Positions 62,891 to 64,000 of a stretch of DNA of 64,000 nucleotides are shown piece after piece. The stretch comes from Solenopsis invicta (lineage: Eukaryota; Arthropoda; Insecta; Hymenoptera; Formicidae). Position 1 is the first letter of the stretch. Each line of letters opens with the position of its first letter. The stretch lies in assembly GCF_016802725.1 (NCBI RefSeq), contig NC_052666.1, positions 10,078,875 to 10,142,874 of the forward strand, written 5' to 3'. The position numbers and the translations under genes are program-made. The notes under the pieces were generated by a model that saw nothing but the letters and a program-made list of their open reading frames with translations, was not told where the DNA came from and made no database searches.

Positions 62891-64000
62891 TATTTTTTTT
62901 TATCATATACTCAAATTTCCCTTGCGAGCTATGAATGCTGTGTCAAGTAAAACATGTCAGTGAAAAATTAATAAATGAATCGTCAATGATAGAAACAGAA
63001 AACATATTTCTTCAACCAACTTTATTAAAAGATATATTTAATTAGAAGATAAATCACAGAATATATAAGCTGAGGAATGGTTTACAAGATATAACTAAAA
63101 ATAAAATTTACTAAAATAAATCTTACTGGCAATAATAATTTCATAATACTGCATACAAACGCGAGCATGTGATTTGATGTCATTTGTGTATCGAAATGGT
63201 GTAGACAAATTTTTAATGCATCGCGTCAGCATAAGCATACAACAGAAATGTTCCATCAAACGAACTGTGTGCGACCGTAAGTATTTCTTATTCAGATTTT
63301 TATTTAAAGTATCAAATTATATGAAATCTGCGACAATTGACAGACTATTTTTGTCAAGTAACCGATGCTTTTCTTGAATTTCTGATTGCTGATTGTTGTT
63401 ATCTTTGTTAATTCCATAATCAAGTTTATCCTAACACAATGATTGTTGCAGACTTATCGGTAGGCACAGAAACGTTATTACATATATCAATAGTTGTTTG
63501 AGTGCTGATCTTTTTTGTTTGTTTACGTGGTATCATTTTTTTTCGAAAGTTTTAATTATCCTCTGTTGCTCAGCTATCTCTTGCTTTAATGCCGCAGTGC
63601 ACTGAGAAAAAGGTTTCTTTATGCCAATTAAATATATTTGGTTGACACTTTTGTAAAATATTTATTTCAAGCAAACGAATTATATTTAATATAAATGAAC
63701 GTTTTGTTGGTATTGCTAATTTACTTTATCATTCATATTTGTGTCAACTCGGCAATATAGTTGACATGATTTATTTCATACAAATGTGTGAGATGTTGGA
63801 TCAAATAAAGTTCGTTCTTTTGAGTGAAACGAATGCGATTTGTTGAGTCAACTCTATATTTCTTAATAGATAAGAAGTCTTGTTTTGTTTCGTGCTCGGT
63901 TCCGTGAGTCTCGCGCGTAATCCTGCCAGTGCACGCCTCGATCTGCTTTTCCCGCCGGTTTCGCAGAGTACGCATGGCGTCATAGTCTATCGAATTTCGC
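62891..64000. other. unassigned sequence to the window edge
   Basis: AT-rich with a mixed-composition end. Small frames (63174-63377 plus, 63733-63975 minus) have no recognisable similarity. No RNA gene or repeat family identified. Confidence 0.3.

Noticed and set aside
63597..63640. CACTGAGAAAAAGG as a possible transposon terminus
   Set aside because: It resembles some DNA-transposon ends, but I found no inverted partner or target duplication within the window.

Overview
The window looks like repeat-dense (heterochromatin-like) DNA of an insect, most likely an ant or another hymenopteran. Reasons: mariner, Ty3/gypsy, DIRS, hAT and Helitron elements of arthropod type lie together with DUF4806-domain and SAMD3-like genes that I recognise as multi-copy in ants; spliceosomal GT..AG introns are present; the background is AT-rich with long microsatellites. 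I see no ordinary single-copy host gene. Almost everything recognisable is transposable-element (TE) DNA, much of it nested.

Layout. 1-783: mariner transposase pseudogene with its 3' terminal inverted repeat (TIR). 1563-10681: decayed DDE-type transposase gene (family A, EnSpm/CACTA-like), split by a very young full-length Ty3/gypsy element (2753-9794; the two 1,167-bp LTRs differ at one base; GGTT target duplication; tRNA-Lys-type primer site). About 10874-23514: a DNA transposon ('element C') whose termini resemble those of element D below. It is filled by a fold-back repeat, a small inverted-repeat element, a hAT element (12424-15753) and a DIRS-type tyrosine-recombinase retrotransposon (17570-22150), and it keeps remnants of a DUF4806 gene and of a family-B transposase. 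24882-25539: a 650-bp CACG microsatellite. 26025-28845: an intact three-exon family-B transposase gene, followed by a 1,517-bp solo LTR and 102-bp tandem repeats. 31675-37422: a SAMD3-like pseudogene and a second family-A transposase pseudogene. 37430-39859: repeat-rich non-coding DNA. 39860-47590: a Helitron (minus strand) whose coding region runs Ulp1-like protease, HUH Rep, PIF1 helicase, ubiquitin hydrolase, behind a 24-bp minisatellite. 48782-56936: 'element D', a TIR-bounded DNA transposon with two apparently intact genes (722-aa transposase and six-exon, 448-aa DUF4806 protein) plus a captured DOCK-like exon. 56937-64000: small inverted-repeat elements, a TTAA-flanked MITE, low-complexity tracts and sequence with nothing I can name.

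What stands out. Element D looks like a complete two-gene transposon. Its terminal motif (CCCGACTAGAAATTT) recurs in near-identical form at the ends of element C and downstream of the intact transposase at 26025-28845. A transposase paired with a DUF4806 accessory protein, together with arrays of subterminal repeats, recalls the TnpD/TnpA arrangement of plant CACTA elements; that parallel is inference. The second notable system is the Helitron carrying both a SUMO-protease-like and a deubiquitinase-like module. The third is the LTRs: both the gypsy LTR and the solo LTR contain tandem stem-loops whose paired bases covary between copies, which is evidence for selected RNA or DNA structure.
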